Source: Apoderus coryli (Eukaryota; Arthropoda; Insecta; Coleoptera; Attelabidae). Taken from it: DNA of 64,000 nt. The notes beneath the pieces were generated by a model. That model was not told the origin of the DNA. It was given only the letters and a program-made list of their open reading frames with translations, and searched no databases. The translations under genes and the position numbers were made by a program. Positions within the stretch are counted from its first letter, which is position 1. Every line of letters begins with the position of its first letter. The DNA lies in assembly GCA_911728435.2 (NCBI GenBank), contig OU452210.1, positions 2,728,001 through 2,792,000 on the forward strand, read 5' to 3'. Shown in pieces: positions 12,586-25,107 of the stretch.

Positions 12586-14373
12586 TCAATTCGCAGGTCC
12601 CAAAAATGATGATCTGGGCAGTTCAGGTTTTACAGGAATACTATCTCTGCCGCCAGAATTTCCGAATGAACTTCGTGACGCCAAATTTGTCCCTTGACGG
12701 TTTCGATTAGCTAAAGCTTCTTGAATATTATTAGGCCGTCTATTTTTTTCAATTTGTTCAGCATTTATTAACCAAAATGGTCTGTTTTCTCTTGGCCAAC
12801 TATTTAGTCGGTTAACTAAATCAACATCACCTCTTGCATCTACTGGTATGACTATATTGGACCCTTCATCATTTCCAATTCGATTTCCAAGAGCAACATT
12901 TTCAGTAGCCGTTGGTGCATCAACATCCTGGAAACGACTAGCTAGGCCTGGATAACCTTTCAGACTAGTTCCCGCATAAGATGGTCTTTGGGCATGAGCC
13001 AATGATGTAGTAACTATGATAAATATGATGTAGTTCTGGAAAGAAAAAGAAGATAAATACTCATTGCCTTTTTCTAGTTTTGGCAATATAGAAAAACTAC
13101 TGTTCATAATATTGATAGGCATGGTAATGAAACTCATATATTAGTTACATCTGTCAAAAAAGATAATTGATAAAAAAACTTATTTTAAGAGATCTTAGTG
13201 GGTTGTAGGGCAGGAAATAGTGAAACACTTAATCAAGAATCGGTGACGTTTCGCGGCTTTATTCCGCTTTTTCAAATTTCGTCCTATATTAATGGATTAT
13301 AATGTTTATTTGTGTCATAATGATTACTCACAGCAGTCCTTAATAAACATGTGAAGACAATGCGCTTCTATCGGTATAAATAACGAAAAAAGATTATAAG
13401 AAGCTTGACAAAGCGGAAATAAAGTCCCGAAACGTCGCCGATTCTTTATTGAGTGTTTCACTATTTACTGCCCTATAACCCACTATCGATTAAGATAAGT
13501 TACAATCACAATTGTTCATCATCAGGTTATTGATAAAATATATTGGAAATTTAAATAAAAAAATGAATCGTAGCTATAAGTGAAATACTTAGGTAATAAA
13601 ATTTAACGAAAGCAAAGAAGTTTTGCAATATTTTTTTACTTTGGTGTTGTAGTGTATTATACCTGCCTTTTAGACACTGATTGGAGAGTTTTGTTGCTAT
13701 GTTTGTAAATTTAATTGTTAACTTGTTGACAAACAAATTGATTTTCAAAAAAAAATACTATACAGTGAAAAAACTGTTCCCACTAATATATTATTAAGAC
13801 TCATTTTCCAAAGTCACGTATTACTATCTTTGAACGTGACAAAATAAAAAAGTTTATTTTTTAAAATACGACGACAGAATAATGAAAACTGAAATTACTT
13901 TTCTTAAAAAATTTTAAAAATAACATTAATTAAACGAAAAAAAATAGGTATACTGGATAATTCAATATGAAAGGTTTTTAGGCAAATATAAAAAAAAAAT
14001 TGATATTTATAATTATTGTAGCGTGTACTTAAGTACCTACATAAGTTTTTAATTAAAATAGAACAATTATGGATCTATAAATAACACTTGTTTTCTAAAA
14101 ACTTAAAAATAAATAATTCGGAAATACTCAGAAAATTGTAATATATATTTAAAATAAATGATATTATAAACAAATCCAGAAAATTAACAAAAATAGCATA
14201 AATGGTCAAGTCAAAGAGCAAATAATTATCGGACTATCTTTTTTTATAATACTAGGTATTATCTATTATTTAAAAAGAATGCAATACCAATAAATTAAAA
14301 GCAATTATTATTAATAAAAGCAATTATATCTATTGATACATATATATAAATATATTTTGTTACTTACCAACAT
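12586..14373 (-). CDS. Small secreted protein of unknown function, two exons
   Basis: I do not recognise a named family. Exons on the minus strand: 14373-14368 (only ATG TTG before a GTAAGTA donor) and 13035-12586 (acceptor TTTCTTTCCAG). The join is in phase 0 and gives about 151 residues. The product starts with a clean signal peptide, MLNYIIFIIVTTSLAHA, followed by QRPSYAG. The mature part is hydrophilic and rich in Asn, Arg, Ser and Pro, with GDVDLVNRLNSWP and PFWLINAEQIEKNRRP, and ends in SSFLGPAN. It has no cysteines in the mature part and no obvious repeats. A longer open frame continues upstream of 13035, but it runs through the polypyrimidine tract, so the two-codon first exon is the better model. 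The gene is convergent with bt. Confidence 0.72.
13177..13502. repeat. Foldback element with about 95-bp imperfect inverted arms
   Basis: The left arm (about 13177-13275) is the approximate reverse complement of the right arm (about 13405-13502), roughly 85 percent matched by eye, with about 130 bases between them. Both arms carry a GCGG..CGAAACGTC block, reading in opposite orientations. It lies in the intron of the small secreted gene and has no coding capacity. It looks like a MITE-like foldback or a pair of inverted retroelement termini. Confidence 0.6.
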
Positions 14374-17300
14374 TTTGAAAAATAGTTTCAAAACAAATAA
14401 AAGCGGATTTACGCACCAAGCACTAGTTAAACGATACTATTATTGATGTTTACAGCTTCAGTGTCAAAGTTAAAATGGTTTGAATATGGACAGAGTTTAA
14501 CAATTTATGTATAATGATAAAGAAGTCCAATAATGGAATAAAAATTGTGGACTTTCTGCAAATAGGAAGGAAATCCCCAGTATAATTCTTGTTTTATTTA
14601 CTACAGAAAAATTGAAAACACTGAAACACAAAAGGGTATAGTAACCTTGATGTTATGCTTCTGATAAATAGGTAGTGGCTACTTAGGAGCTTCCTTATTT
14701 TAATACATTCAGGACATAATTTCTTCAGTAATGACACATCGGAAATTGACATATCGATCAAGAGGATAGATACAGGATGTCCCAGATGAAGTGGGACTAT
14801 CGATTTCTCTGAAATAGTCTTTAGGATTAATATCGATTGGGAGAATTGGTCTAAGTCGTAATTAATCTCGAAAAAGAATTTAAGTATATTTATTGCCTTA
14901 TTTATAGGTCTAGTAGATTTTTAACATATTTTAACTTATTGTTAAAAATGGCATTCAGCGTCAAAAAAGCATCAAATAATAATAAAAGCAAATAATATTA
15001 TTGCGTGTATTAATCTTTGATAAAAGTAAGATATACACAGTACATAGACGTCGGTGTCTTTTCGCCAAACAAAATATACTTTCTAAAATAGGGTTTTATT
15101 TTTATTTATAAAAATTACATTTCTGAGAAGCAAATATTGTTCAGAGTGGTCATAAAACTTCATTTTCAACAGTTTTATTAAAAATAAGAACGTAGTGTAG
15201 CATGTAGACGCTTTTGTATAACCCCTGCATTAATTTTTCAATTTCGGCTATCTAATTCAGGACTTATTCTAATGTTGAAATTGATCTGGATCTGGGGAAA
15301 TATATGTTGTATTGGTTTCGGAAGAGTTATGAACCCGTTATTTTAGTGGTAATCTAACAATTACAATTAAAAGTGCTTGTATATATGATCCATAAAGGCG
15401 AATTATTCGGCAGACACCCACAAGTATCTATTTTAAACTAAATTATATTCCACCAACAATTACAATGTTTGCATATTCAAGTATATCTGGTGTTTATCAG
15501 TATAGGCTGTACAGACCTTGATATAATTTACCATTTAATACAGAACAAACAACATATTGACAGCAGAAAATAAAGATAATTTAGCTGAGGACAGATTCTC
15601 AACTAAAATCTTTATTGCATTTAGGGCTATCAATAAAAGACATATACACATATAGTGTAGATAGGTAGGTTCAAAATTAGTGGGTATGCCCGGACCCTCC
15701 AATGCGACCACACTAGGGTCTATTGGGGGTAATACCTATTCATATTTCACCCAGTAGCTCAATCTTCTTAAAGAAGTATATTATTTTGCTGGATGAGCTT
15801 TCTATTAACCAAGCCGATAGAATATCCAACTGAATGTTCCGAATCTAGTTCTAGCTACTGCTGGGCAGGAACATAATATAGGTTCCACCGTCTAATCATC
15901 CTTCTTCTCCTTCTTCTAAAAAATGTGTAGTTCAAAAGCAACAATAATAATAGAGTTTATTTTACTTCTTACGAAACAGAAAGTTTTTGAACAAACTGCG
16001 AAATTTAAGAAAAGGAATAGGCATTTTTCATGATCTCTGTTAGACCGTTAGAGAGAAAAATACTAAATAATCACTTAAGAAAGCAAAACAACAAAACTTA
16101 AACTCAAAAATCTTCTAAAATAATCTTATTGTTGACCGGAAAGTACATACAGTAAGAGAACTGAACAAGCCAAGTAGTAAGATAAAACGCCGGATAATCA
16201 GCTACAGTCTACAGTCACAGAGTCTATTAAATCTGTGCTACAGGCCTAAGGAACATACAACAAACCTTTTTCAGACGGGAAGTCTTCCTGTTTTTTTACT
16301 GGAAAAATGGTATTTTGATTTTTTTGTTATTAATTTGTTTATTGTAGAAATGCACGGTGTACATTTTTACAATATCTATAAATAATATAAAAACAAAAAC
16401 CGTTTTCTCTTGTATTGTAAAAAAGTTTATAAAATTTTCAATCACACAAGTCTGTACAATATATATACTAGAATGAATTACCTAATAACTTAAATACATA
16501 ATTCTAAAGCTTCATAAGGTTGATATACATATGTACAATAAAAAAGGTTAAAATTTGTAAATTTCTTATAAAAAAAAAAGAAAAATATTGCATCAAATAA
16601 CAAATGAGATTAATCCTATATATAGTATCTCCAGAACCTGAGGAGCTTCATAATTCGCAAAGTTTGCCAATAATCAATGTTTATTATACGATTTAGGCGC
16701 TACAAAGAGTTAGGTAAACATACTCTGATTTAACAGACCCCACAGAGATTTTTCTCGGGTTTCCAGTTTGTGGCAAATTGTGCAAAATATCGAAAATTAA
16801 TTTGTGGTTGGCCTGGTGCCTAAAGTATGACCCCAAAAGAAATAATAGCAACTCAAAATATAATTATTGCCCAGGACCATACTTGACAAATAAATTGTAC
16901 TTATAAAATCGCTTACTAATTACATTATAATCAACTTGTCCGAGTGACTTTACATATTTTTGTTTATCGTGCGTACCCTTGATGAGTCTCTTTCAACCAT
17001 AAGTTATTGACCGGGAATATGCAAAATATATAGTATTAAATACCTGTCATTCACTAGATGCATTTATACTAAAACTACTTAATTTTAATCGTAAAATAAT
17101 GGCTAAATCAGTCGAAACTGGTTTTTACGTAAATACCTACCTACATTATTTTGGTACATTTAATAAGTAAAGTTAGGTAAATATTTAAGGTTTTTGTAAA
17201 CAATAACATTTTGTGTTCATCCTATGTAAAGAATCTGCACCCCTATTTGATTTGGAAGTGATTCATTTAGTTGCCAAGAAAGTGGGAAAATCTTACTACT

Positions 17301-17776
17301 TGTGAGTATGCATCTACGTCATCCACAGAAATGCATCTTTTACACATGCTACTACTACTTAGTACAGTATATAACAATGGATTCCCCGGCTCTACTTCCA
17401 AATAAAAAAAATCTCCTTTAATATTTCTGTAAGTATAAATAGGTACCTAAGAATAAAGTGTTTTGTTCGTATTTTCTTAAGAACTGAATTAATCTAATAT
17501 AATACTATAGATAGTATTTCCAAAATAAATAGACTTAAAATGTTTTAAAATGAGGTCCATATCATGTTATAACAGCTGTACTAGTAGAAATTAGAAAGGG
17601 ATAGTTTTATTTGTGTTTTAAACAAAATTTTAATGGCTACCTACTTAAAATTTTAGTGTATTAAAAAAACAATAAATCATAATTTAATGCTTATTTTTAT
17701 TATATAGTACAGTAGGTATAATATAAGGTTTAATCTTTTTTTTATTATTATACTTACCTACTCGAGATGATAAATA
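14374..17776. other. Long AT-rich intergenic stretch
   Basis: No supported exon on either strand. It contains a TACAGGATGTCCCAGAT motif at about 14771, which looks like a transposon terminus but has no partner found, and one copy of a dispersed repeat (15704-15792). Otherwise I see nothing in it. Confidence 0.5.
15704..15792 (-). repeat. Dispersed repeat, copy 1
   Basis: The reverse complement of this stretch aligns by eye with 20734-20815. Shared blocks include AGAAGATTGAGCT, TGAAATATGAATA and AATAGACCCT. The two copies lie 5 kb apart in opposite orientation, so this is an interspersed family, probably a short nonautonomous transposon. No coding. Confidence 0.55.
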
Positions 17777-18661
17777 CAAGCTGTCCAGAAAGGGTGGGGG
17801 TATTTATAAACTCAATAAAAAAATAAAGGTAGAATTTTTTTATTTTCGGTACAATCTGTAGAGAAAGTGTGGAAAATTAAGTGGCAAAGATTATGTTATA
17901 TAAATGTTGACCATCACGCTGCTGGCACTACTCTAACCGAAAACGGAAATTAGCCGCCACGCGTCTTCACATCTCTCTGGAAATGGAGGCCATTTCGGTG
18001 CAGATGTTGTGTTTCAATTGCCTCGACGAGAGAACACTTTTTCTGGGAAAAGTTGTTTGACAACCACAAGCGAGTTGGCCCAGTAGCGGCAGTTCTGTTT
18101 GTTTACGTGCCCGTTTATGTTAAACTTTGCTTCGTCACTAAACGTAATGTTTCCAAACATTGGGAAGCGTTGAAGCATTTTATTTTCAAAATTCAGTCGG
18201 AGCGGATAGTCGATAACTTTCAGTTCTTGAAGACAACAGTGATTTCTTAATGTTAAGTCTTTGACTGCGTTTGCGAACTAATTGAGGCAGATTTTGACGC
18301 ACTGAAACTCTTATTATTTCTTCAATCGTTTGTTGGGTTCGAACAGAGCGCAGACGACCTTGATTGTGAATTTTGACATTCGAATCCATTTTCTGATGGT
18401 ATCGTCCTTCGGTTCATTCCGTACATTAAATTCTGCACGATATAAACATTGATCTGTCACTATCAAATCACTATTGCGATAGTAGGCGCGTATGCAAAAA
18501 GCGCGATCGGTACGCTTCCATGGTTACTAAATCTCCAAAGAGCAGGGCAACACCATCCTTACGCGGCCCCTCCCATCTGAGGGGTATTTGTATCTGCGCT
18601 GCCCATGTAACGACATGGGCAGCGCAGATACAAATACCCCCCACCATTTCCGGACAACTTG
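17777..18661 (-). mobile_element. Internally deleted Tc1/mariner-like transposon
   Basis: About 30-bp terminal inverted repeats (17777-17807 and about 18631-18661) with TA on both sides. On the minus strand, a transposase relic starts at 18389: MDSNVKIHNQGRLRSVRTQQ, then IRVSVRQNLPQLVRKRSQ, a typical HTH region. It is followed by TFSDEAKFNINGHVNKQNC, the segment around the first catalytic aspartate. Then the frame jumps to a C-terminal piece near 17880-17990 (frame with RRVAANFRFRLE), so the middle of the gene is missing. The right end carries a perfect palindrome (18581-18640). It is nonautonomous. Confidence 0.75.
18581..18640. repeat. Perfect 28-bp inverted repeat with 4-base loop
   Basis: Arms 18581-18608 and 18613-18640 are exact reverse complements, with loop AACG. 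The right arm overlaps the transposon's right terminal repeat, so an inverted duplicate of the transposon end has been created. Confidence 0.9.
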
Positions 18662-18948
18662 TATTATGTGATATACAGGGTGTACCAAAAGAAATGTGAA
18701 AACCTTGAAGAGGTGATTGTTGGAAATAGAAAATATTTTGTCAGGTAAAAAATTAACCGTTCAGAAATATACAAGTCGTGGTCACAATATCTTTTTACTT
18801 CGGAAAGCAAACACAGCATACGGTTGGTGTAATTCTGTGAAAGCTTTAGAAGGAGTGACAGGTAAGTCAATTATGTTAATCTTATGATGTTTTAATTGTT
18901 ATTATATATCTCGCCAATCGCCGACTATCAATCTATTTCTTTTTAGAA

Positions 18949-19101
18949 ATGGCCCCTAAAACAAAATATACCCAATAGTTTCGAAAGGAATGGTTGACTT
19001 TTCCTCAATTTAAAAACTGGTTAGTGAAGGTTGCAGGACAACCCGCGGAAAGTGATACATTTTGTAAATCCCATTTTTCTGCAAAGCGATCCGATATTAA
19101 A
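18949..19101 (+). pseudogene. BED-finger/hAT-like transposase fragment
   Basis: Starting at ATG 18949, and preceded by an acceptor-like TTTTTAG, the frame reads MAPKTKYTQ, stop, FRKEWLTFPQFKNWL, then FCKSHFSAKRSDI. The KY.Q.FR.EWL...FKNWL....FC pattern resembles the start of BED-zinc-finger hAT-type transposases. One in-frame stop at codon 10 and no continuation downstream mark it as a relic. Assignment by motif only. Confidence 0.4.
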
Positions 19102-19141
19102 ATACATATGTAGTTTTCTTTTCTTGAGCCTTATTTCTTCA

Positions 19142-19381
19142 ATATTTAGATTTGAAAACTTCTTAGGATGAGGCTCACAAATTACAATTTTGTGAACAAA
19201 AGAGAACACTAGTTTGTCCACTGGACGATTTTTGTATGTAAATTACCTAAAGAAGGCAACGGATGTATGTTGCCGAAACGTTGTGTTTTTTAAAAATGTT
19301 TGACAATAAATAACAAGGCGTTATTTAACCTGTTGTTGTAATTTGTGAGCCTCATCCTAAGAAGTTTTCAAATCTAAATAT
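19142..19381. repeat. Perfect 46-bp inverted repeat with 148-base spacer
   Basis: 19142-19187 and 19336-19381 are exact reverse complements. The spacer holds a hammerhead-like block at 19246-19279 (GGCAAC/GTTGCC stem followed by GAAAC) and an AATAAATAA tract. This is consistent with an inverted duplication of a retroelement terminus. Confidence 0.85.
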
Positions 19382-20099
19382 AAAATACATATGGCATCCT
19401 CCAAACATCTTAAGGCAGCTGAACCGTTTTCATCTAGTAGATGTGGGGTTCAATCCCATTCTGCGACTGCAGAGGTAAAATTAGCTTTATTTGTGTGCAC
19501 TCTTCAATTTTACCCATAGACCATCTTCACGAGTTATGTAAAAATACATTCTAGGATGTTGTTGCCAAAAATTTAAACATACACAGAACAAGATGCAGCT
19601 GGATCATTAAGAATGTATTTTATTCCCATTTCCAAAAAGATCGGTTAAAATATGTAGTTAGTGGTTTTTACTAAATATTCTGTTATTGGACGAATCCAAT
19701 GATATAAGTGTTAGGAATGGCTATAATTTATTATGATGACCAATTAGGAAAAAGAATATCGCTTATTGGGTTAGAGCAATGCCGAAACTATTGCAATCCT
19801 GATAAATACAAATTAAAGCTCGCTCAATGAGCAATAAATGTAATTTTTCTACTTTCAATCAATAACTTTGATGTATATATTCATTTCCAAATTTATCAAT
19901 AATTCAATTTGCTTACAAACTAAATCCTTTAATCAGTGTATAAAACACTGGTAACAAGTATTACTCAATTTTTTGGTGTTAGGGGAACACCTTTACAATA
20001 CTAATATCAATTTATATTTTAGAATGTGTTTTCTATGTATATTCACATATCAGTAACTTTACCAGCACTAATCAATCATCGAACTATGAACTTAGATGT

Positions 20100-20500
20100 G
20101 GGTTGAATTTAAAATTGCCGATGCACAGACTCTCCCTTTCAGCGAATAGTTCTTATGTAATGCCTATAAAAATTTTCAATAATTTGCCTCTGCGCTTGAA
20201 ATTAATAAATACCGCCAGTAAATTTAAAACTGAAGTCAGAAAATGGCTGCTGGATAACAGCTTTTATTCATTGAGTGAATATTTTGATTGTTCAATTCAT
20301 GCTTGACTCTGTAATTTAATTTTAATTTTATAATATGTGTGTCTTTTATACAATTTGTTGAATTCGTGCTTGATTCTGTAATGTAATTTTACAATATGTG
20401 TCTTTTATACAATTCTGTTTATATATGTAATTTGCTTCAATTCTTGACGCATTCTATGTACCTTTGCTGTACCTTATGAATAAAGAGTATTATTATTATT
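20100..20500 (+). mobile_element. 3' end fragment of a non-LTR retrotransposon
   Basis: A 67-residue frame (20103-20306) with IKIFNNLPLRLKLI and FKTEVRKWLLDNSFYS resembles the extreme C-terminus of CR1/Jockey-group ORF2 proteins. It is followed by an AT-rich 3' UTR and GAATAAAGAG plus a short (ATT)n tail. It is truncated at its 5' end. The tail type is the same as that of the complete element at 26-30 kb. Confidence 0.55.
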
Positions 20501-20733
20501 TGATTACATTAATATAATTGTATAAGACGAGTTTTACTTACTTCTTGTCCTTGAAATATCAATTATTTTAAAGATACATACAATAAATTCATAATTATCT
20601 ATGAAAAGTCACTCTCTTTCGACTACCTGTTACTTGTTTGTTTATTGCGCAGTAGTTTTATAGCAGTCACGAAGTCTTAACCAAAATACGTGAAAAATAC
20701 CATATCTACTAGCGAGTCTTGAAGAGCGCTTAC

Positions 20734-20815
20734 CCAGCAAAATCGACTTTAAAGAAGATTGAGCTGCTGGATGAAATATGAATAAGTATGAGTCACAATA
20801 GACCCTTTTGTGGTA
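20734..20815 (+). repeat. Dispersed repeat, copy 2
   Basis: Partner of 15704-15792 in the opposite orientation. It shares AGAAGATTGAGCT, TGAAATATGAATA and AATAGACCC. No coding. Confidence 0.55.
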
Positions 20816-20819
20816 GTAC

Positions 20820-23601
20820 TGGTAACCAACCTACCATACCTAATAAGTACTTTCTACTCTGAAATAAATATATACCTAAGAATGCAAGGTATCTTCCACT
20901 GAAGTGGTTATTATAATTTAATACATTTTAAAATTCGAAAATATGTCTGTTTGATTTTGTGAATCAATTGAAACGTTCAGAAAATTGAGAAACTCATAGC
21001 GAAATTGGGATAGCCATAATTAACACATTTAAATACTAATAAAGTAGTAATAATATGCACTAATAATTCTTGCATAATATACCTACCTACCTGAACCCCC
21101 TATTACGGCCATTACATTTCTTATTTATTTAATTAATGAAGAACATTTACGTACAATTAATTCTTAAAACTTGCTAAAAAAACAATTCCTAGATTCAGTT
21201 TATTTATCTGTTGACCTTCTATGTAGGTCATTATTATAAGAGTTATAATAATTATGACCGAGTTTATTTTGTATCCATATTAAGTCAGTTTTAGTTTAAC
21301 GAATCCTTAAGAAACAACTATTTCTTTAATCATTGTGCTTAGTTAAAGGATATAAAGTAAGTAATAAATATAATATGTCATAAATAGAAAAATATAAAAA
21401 ATATTTATATGAAATTATTTTAAACTATAAAAATAATTTGGATTAATTTAAATGAAAGATACCGTTATTTACTCATATTAAATTATAGCGTGTTTTAAAC
21501 ATTAAAATAAAAAGCGAGCTATTAACCTTTTTAAATATACTTATTTTTATTTATTAAAGGAAGTGATTGAAAAAAATACATCTGCCAATATTAAAAAATC
21601 TACCTTCTTTCAGTAATGTTTTAGTTAAATAATATTAGAATCTAATAACTAACTCAAAGTGAATCGGAATTAGGATATTTGCTTTCATTTTAGAGTTATA
21701 CTACACGGTGAACCAGTTTTATTTAGAAAAATTGAAAATTTAGTTTCTAAGTACTGATCAAAACAACAAAATTCAATTCTAATGCATTTTTATACAATTC
21801 AAAACGACGCGACGTAAAAAATTTTCAAACAGTTAAACTGAAAAATTTAACATTTTTTTTCGAAAATAATTAGTTACAAACAAAATCTTACATATAAAAT
21901 TGTTTAACGACCTGATGTTCATAATTTAAATCAGACATAAAAGTTTAATAACAGTTCCAATCCTAAATATTTAAAAGATCGTTTTCCTATACCATTTAGC
22001 CACGACTAAATTAGTAATTAATGTACAGATTCAAATTTATAACTGTGAGTCAATCCAGTACTGCCAAACTTTTCTCTGTATTGAATATCTAATAAACAGA
22101 TTTTTATTATCAATATATGCCAGAAACCAAACTTAAAAAATTCTCTATCTTCCGGAAGGCAATCAAATTCCCTCTTCAAGTATGCTACTACATTATGCTC
22201 TAAATTAAGACTATCAATTTTTAGAAGTTCGTATTAGTCGGCAGTAATCGAATCTCCTTCGCACAGGCAAGTTTTCCAGAAATAGGCAAATTGTAACGTT
22301 CTTTACAACCTTTCGAAATAAGAGGCAAAAATGGAAATGTTTACAATTACTTTCTAAAAAGTTTAGTAACTACTTATACTTTTAGAGCGAGTTTCTTTGT
22401 TTTCATTACTCTGTTAAGTTTGGTCCCTGAAACAATATAGTTTAACCACGGGTGCCAGCACAAGCTGCTCCAATTTGACAATAATAAAGAGCCCTGTGAA
22501 TCATACTGTTTCATCAAAAAATATCTGTTCATCGTAAACGCCTGATAACCACCGTCACTACCCCAGAAAAAGGATTTTTGTATTCTATGAAACATAATCC
22601 ATTAAAATTGAAAACATTACTAAGTAGGTATAACTATATATTACCATTATGAACAAAATTTAAAATATATACTTACGCCTTTTTTAGGCAGGCAGTTGCC
22701 CGTTGGGCGGCGCCCATGGGTTTAACCGTTCGAAAACTTTTCATAATTGATGAAGAAATAAATAAAAGTGTATTGTCCGGAATTTACCTGATACACGTCA
22801 TTTGTGTATGTTTTGACTGCTTATATTTGTCAAAATCGTCCAGAAATTTCCATTCTAGAATATTCGTGATTATAGTGTTCATTGTTGTAATGCCCAAGAT
22901 GTATATAAAGACCTGCCTGGGCCAGATGATCGGTTTTAAGTGAGATGTGTGTTTACATACGCGAAAATAATTTGACAATGACCCAGTGACGCCAAGTCAG
23001 GACTCGGCGATATTGTGATTAACTATATAGTTGACGTGAGGGATATACGGTGTGTGAATTCACGAGCATAAACCTGGAATATCTACTTAACAGTATTATC
23101 TATATTGATTAGTAGAATCTAGATTAACAAAATTTTCTGGATTAAACTTGGTTACCCTTGTATAGATACTTATAATTGAAGGTATTGACCTAAAAAACCA
23201 GACAGAAGAAATTTGCTATAAAAAAAGACTTCAAAATGACATATACGTAGGTATACAAGGATTAGGTATTTATACTTTATTGAAACTAATATTTGAACAA
23301 TATGTTTGTTAAATAAATAATTAAATATTGGGAACCATACACTAAATAAAAAAGGATCTTGAATGTGTTTACAAACGTTAATAACAATCCTGACTTTGTA
23401 GGTATGTAGTATTTTCAGCTCTAAATTTTTATTAATTTTTAGAATAAAATGTAGGGACTTTAATAAAAAATAATGTTGTTATTTATTATTATTTTACAAA
23501 AATAGCAATGCTTTTTGTTATTTTCGACAGTGACTGCTTTTAAAAATCGATTTAGTATGTAAATGGATCATTCATTTTAAAATCGGATATAAGGAATTTT
23601 T
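20820..23601. other. AT-rich intergenic stretch
   Basis: No supported gene. Short open frames at 22374-22943 exist on both strands but show no family motif or splice context. Nothing else was seen. Confidence 0.45.
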
Positions 23602-24930
23602 TACAGGGTGTTTCTTAATATGTGAGACCACTTAAGATGGTTATAAGATCTGTCAAAACAATGTTAAAATTTCCAATAAACATATAAGTAGTGGAAATTC
23701 TAAAGTTTTTATATTTCCCTAGTGAATTGCGTCAAAGTCTAATCGGATACTTCAGTTGGAGTAAGCATTGGTCTTCAGGTCATGTATCACTATTGTGAGA
23801 ACGGATCTGATTGAGAGAGGGCAACAAAAAAAAACATTTTCTTATTAACAATCGAATCAAATGTTAAAACTTTTAAATTATATCAGATATAGATATACAT
23901 ATTAGTGCTAGATGAAAGTTTACAGTAAAACTGTGTTGTTCATGTAAAATATTGTTTGAAAGGATATGTTGCTAGTGATTAGTTTTGTTTATTGTTGGGA
24001 TATTAGTTGTTTTTTCCGTAAGTCTTCTGTTTTTAACACTTTACAAGTAACTTATGGTGTCTGAATATTAAATGAAAACATAAATAATATGTGCAAATAT
24101 ACAGGTCAAGATTTTTTTCACTCAATTAAGTCGAAAAATATTTAAAAATCTACATAATTATTTCAGTATCCTATTAGAAAAATTGAAATTTCGATGTGTA
24201 AATAACCTTGGAAATAAACTTGTGTATACCTGCAAATTACAAAAAAGCTTGGTGGCAGAAAAATATTAAAATAAATATTTATATATACCTATTTATTATT
24301 TTTTTTTTGGGTACCTAGTGGCTTAATTAAATTAAAATAACAAATTTTTAGTTCATTTTAAACATTTTATACATCCTGATGTTTTTGCCTTTACAGAAAG
24401 ATTTCAAACACATATTTTTATATTTTTAGTGTAATTATTATATATGTGATATAAGGTTATGTGTTTAATTTTAATCAAGCATTGTGATAATTTAATAGGA
24501 TAACAAGCAAAAGAACAAGTAAGAACGAGCCACCAAAATAATTATTGTTCATTTTTTCTTAGAAATGTTTTGATTTTATTAATTATTACCTGGTGAACGT
24601 ATTCAAACCGAAACGTACGTTGTAAATGATATTTCAATAAAATATAACTATGGAAATGATTTTCCAAAGAAGACTTAGAAATTGAAATTTAATTAAACCC
24701 GTGACTATTAAATATATAAAAATATAGAAAGCATTAAGGTTCAAGAACTAAACCAAATTGAATAAAAATAAATAGATAATATATCAGTGGAATCGATGTT
24801 CAAAATATACATATAAAATAATATCGTCGATGACCACACATACCCAACACCCTCGTTAATTTGCAAACTTAATTTACTGTTTGTTTCGGAGATTGATCTA
24901 ATGCGTATTTATTGAGAAACACCCAGTATA
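23602..24930. mobile_element. Candidate noncoding DNA transposon with short terminal inverted repeats
   Basis: The left end CAGGGTGTTTCTTAATA (from about 23604) mirrors the right end TATTGAGAAACACCCAG (to about 24926), about 16 bases with two mismatches, and TA flanks each side. The interior of about 1.3 kb has no open frame, so it would be nonautonomous or decayed. Pairing of these two ends is inferred. Confidence 0.35.
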
Positions 24931-25107
24931 GATTTCCGATAGTACAAAATTTATTGTTGGTTTCATAAGAAATGTTCATGGTCAGAAACACATTGTCTGA
25001 AGGCCGCCATTGTTACATTTATTATTAATAATAAGCAGCATTTGCTAATTAGATAAAATAATTCGTTAGATATAACAATTAATGAGTCATATAATTATAT
25101 TAGGCGC

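Noticed and set aside
13036..13137. Upstream ATG extension of the small secreted protein (start at 13137)
   Set aside because: It would read through the polypyrimidine tract and acceptor, and would bury the signal peptide behind 34 residues.
22374..22943. Open frames of 64-75 codons on both strands
   Set aside because: No family resemblance I can defend. Perhaps transposon debris, but unsupported.
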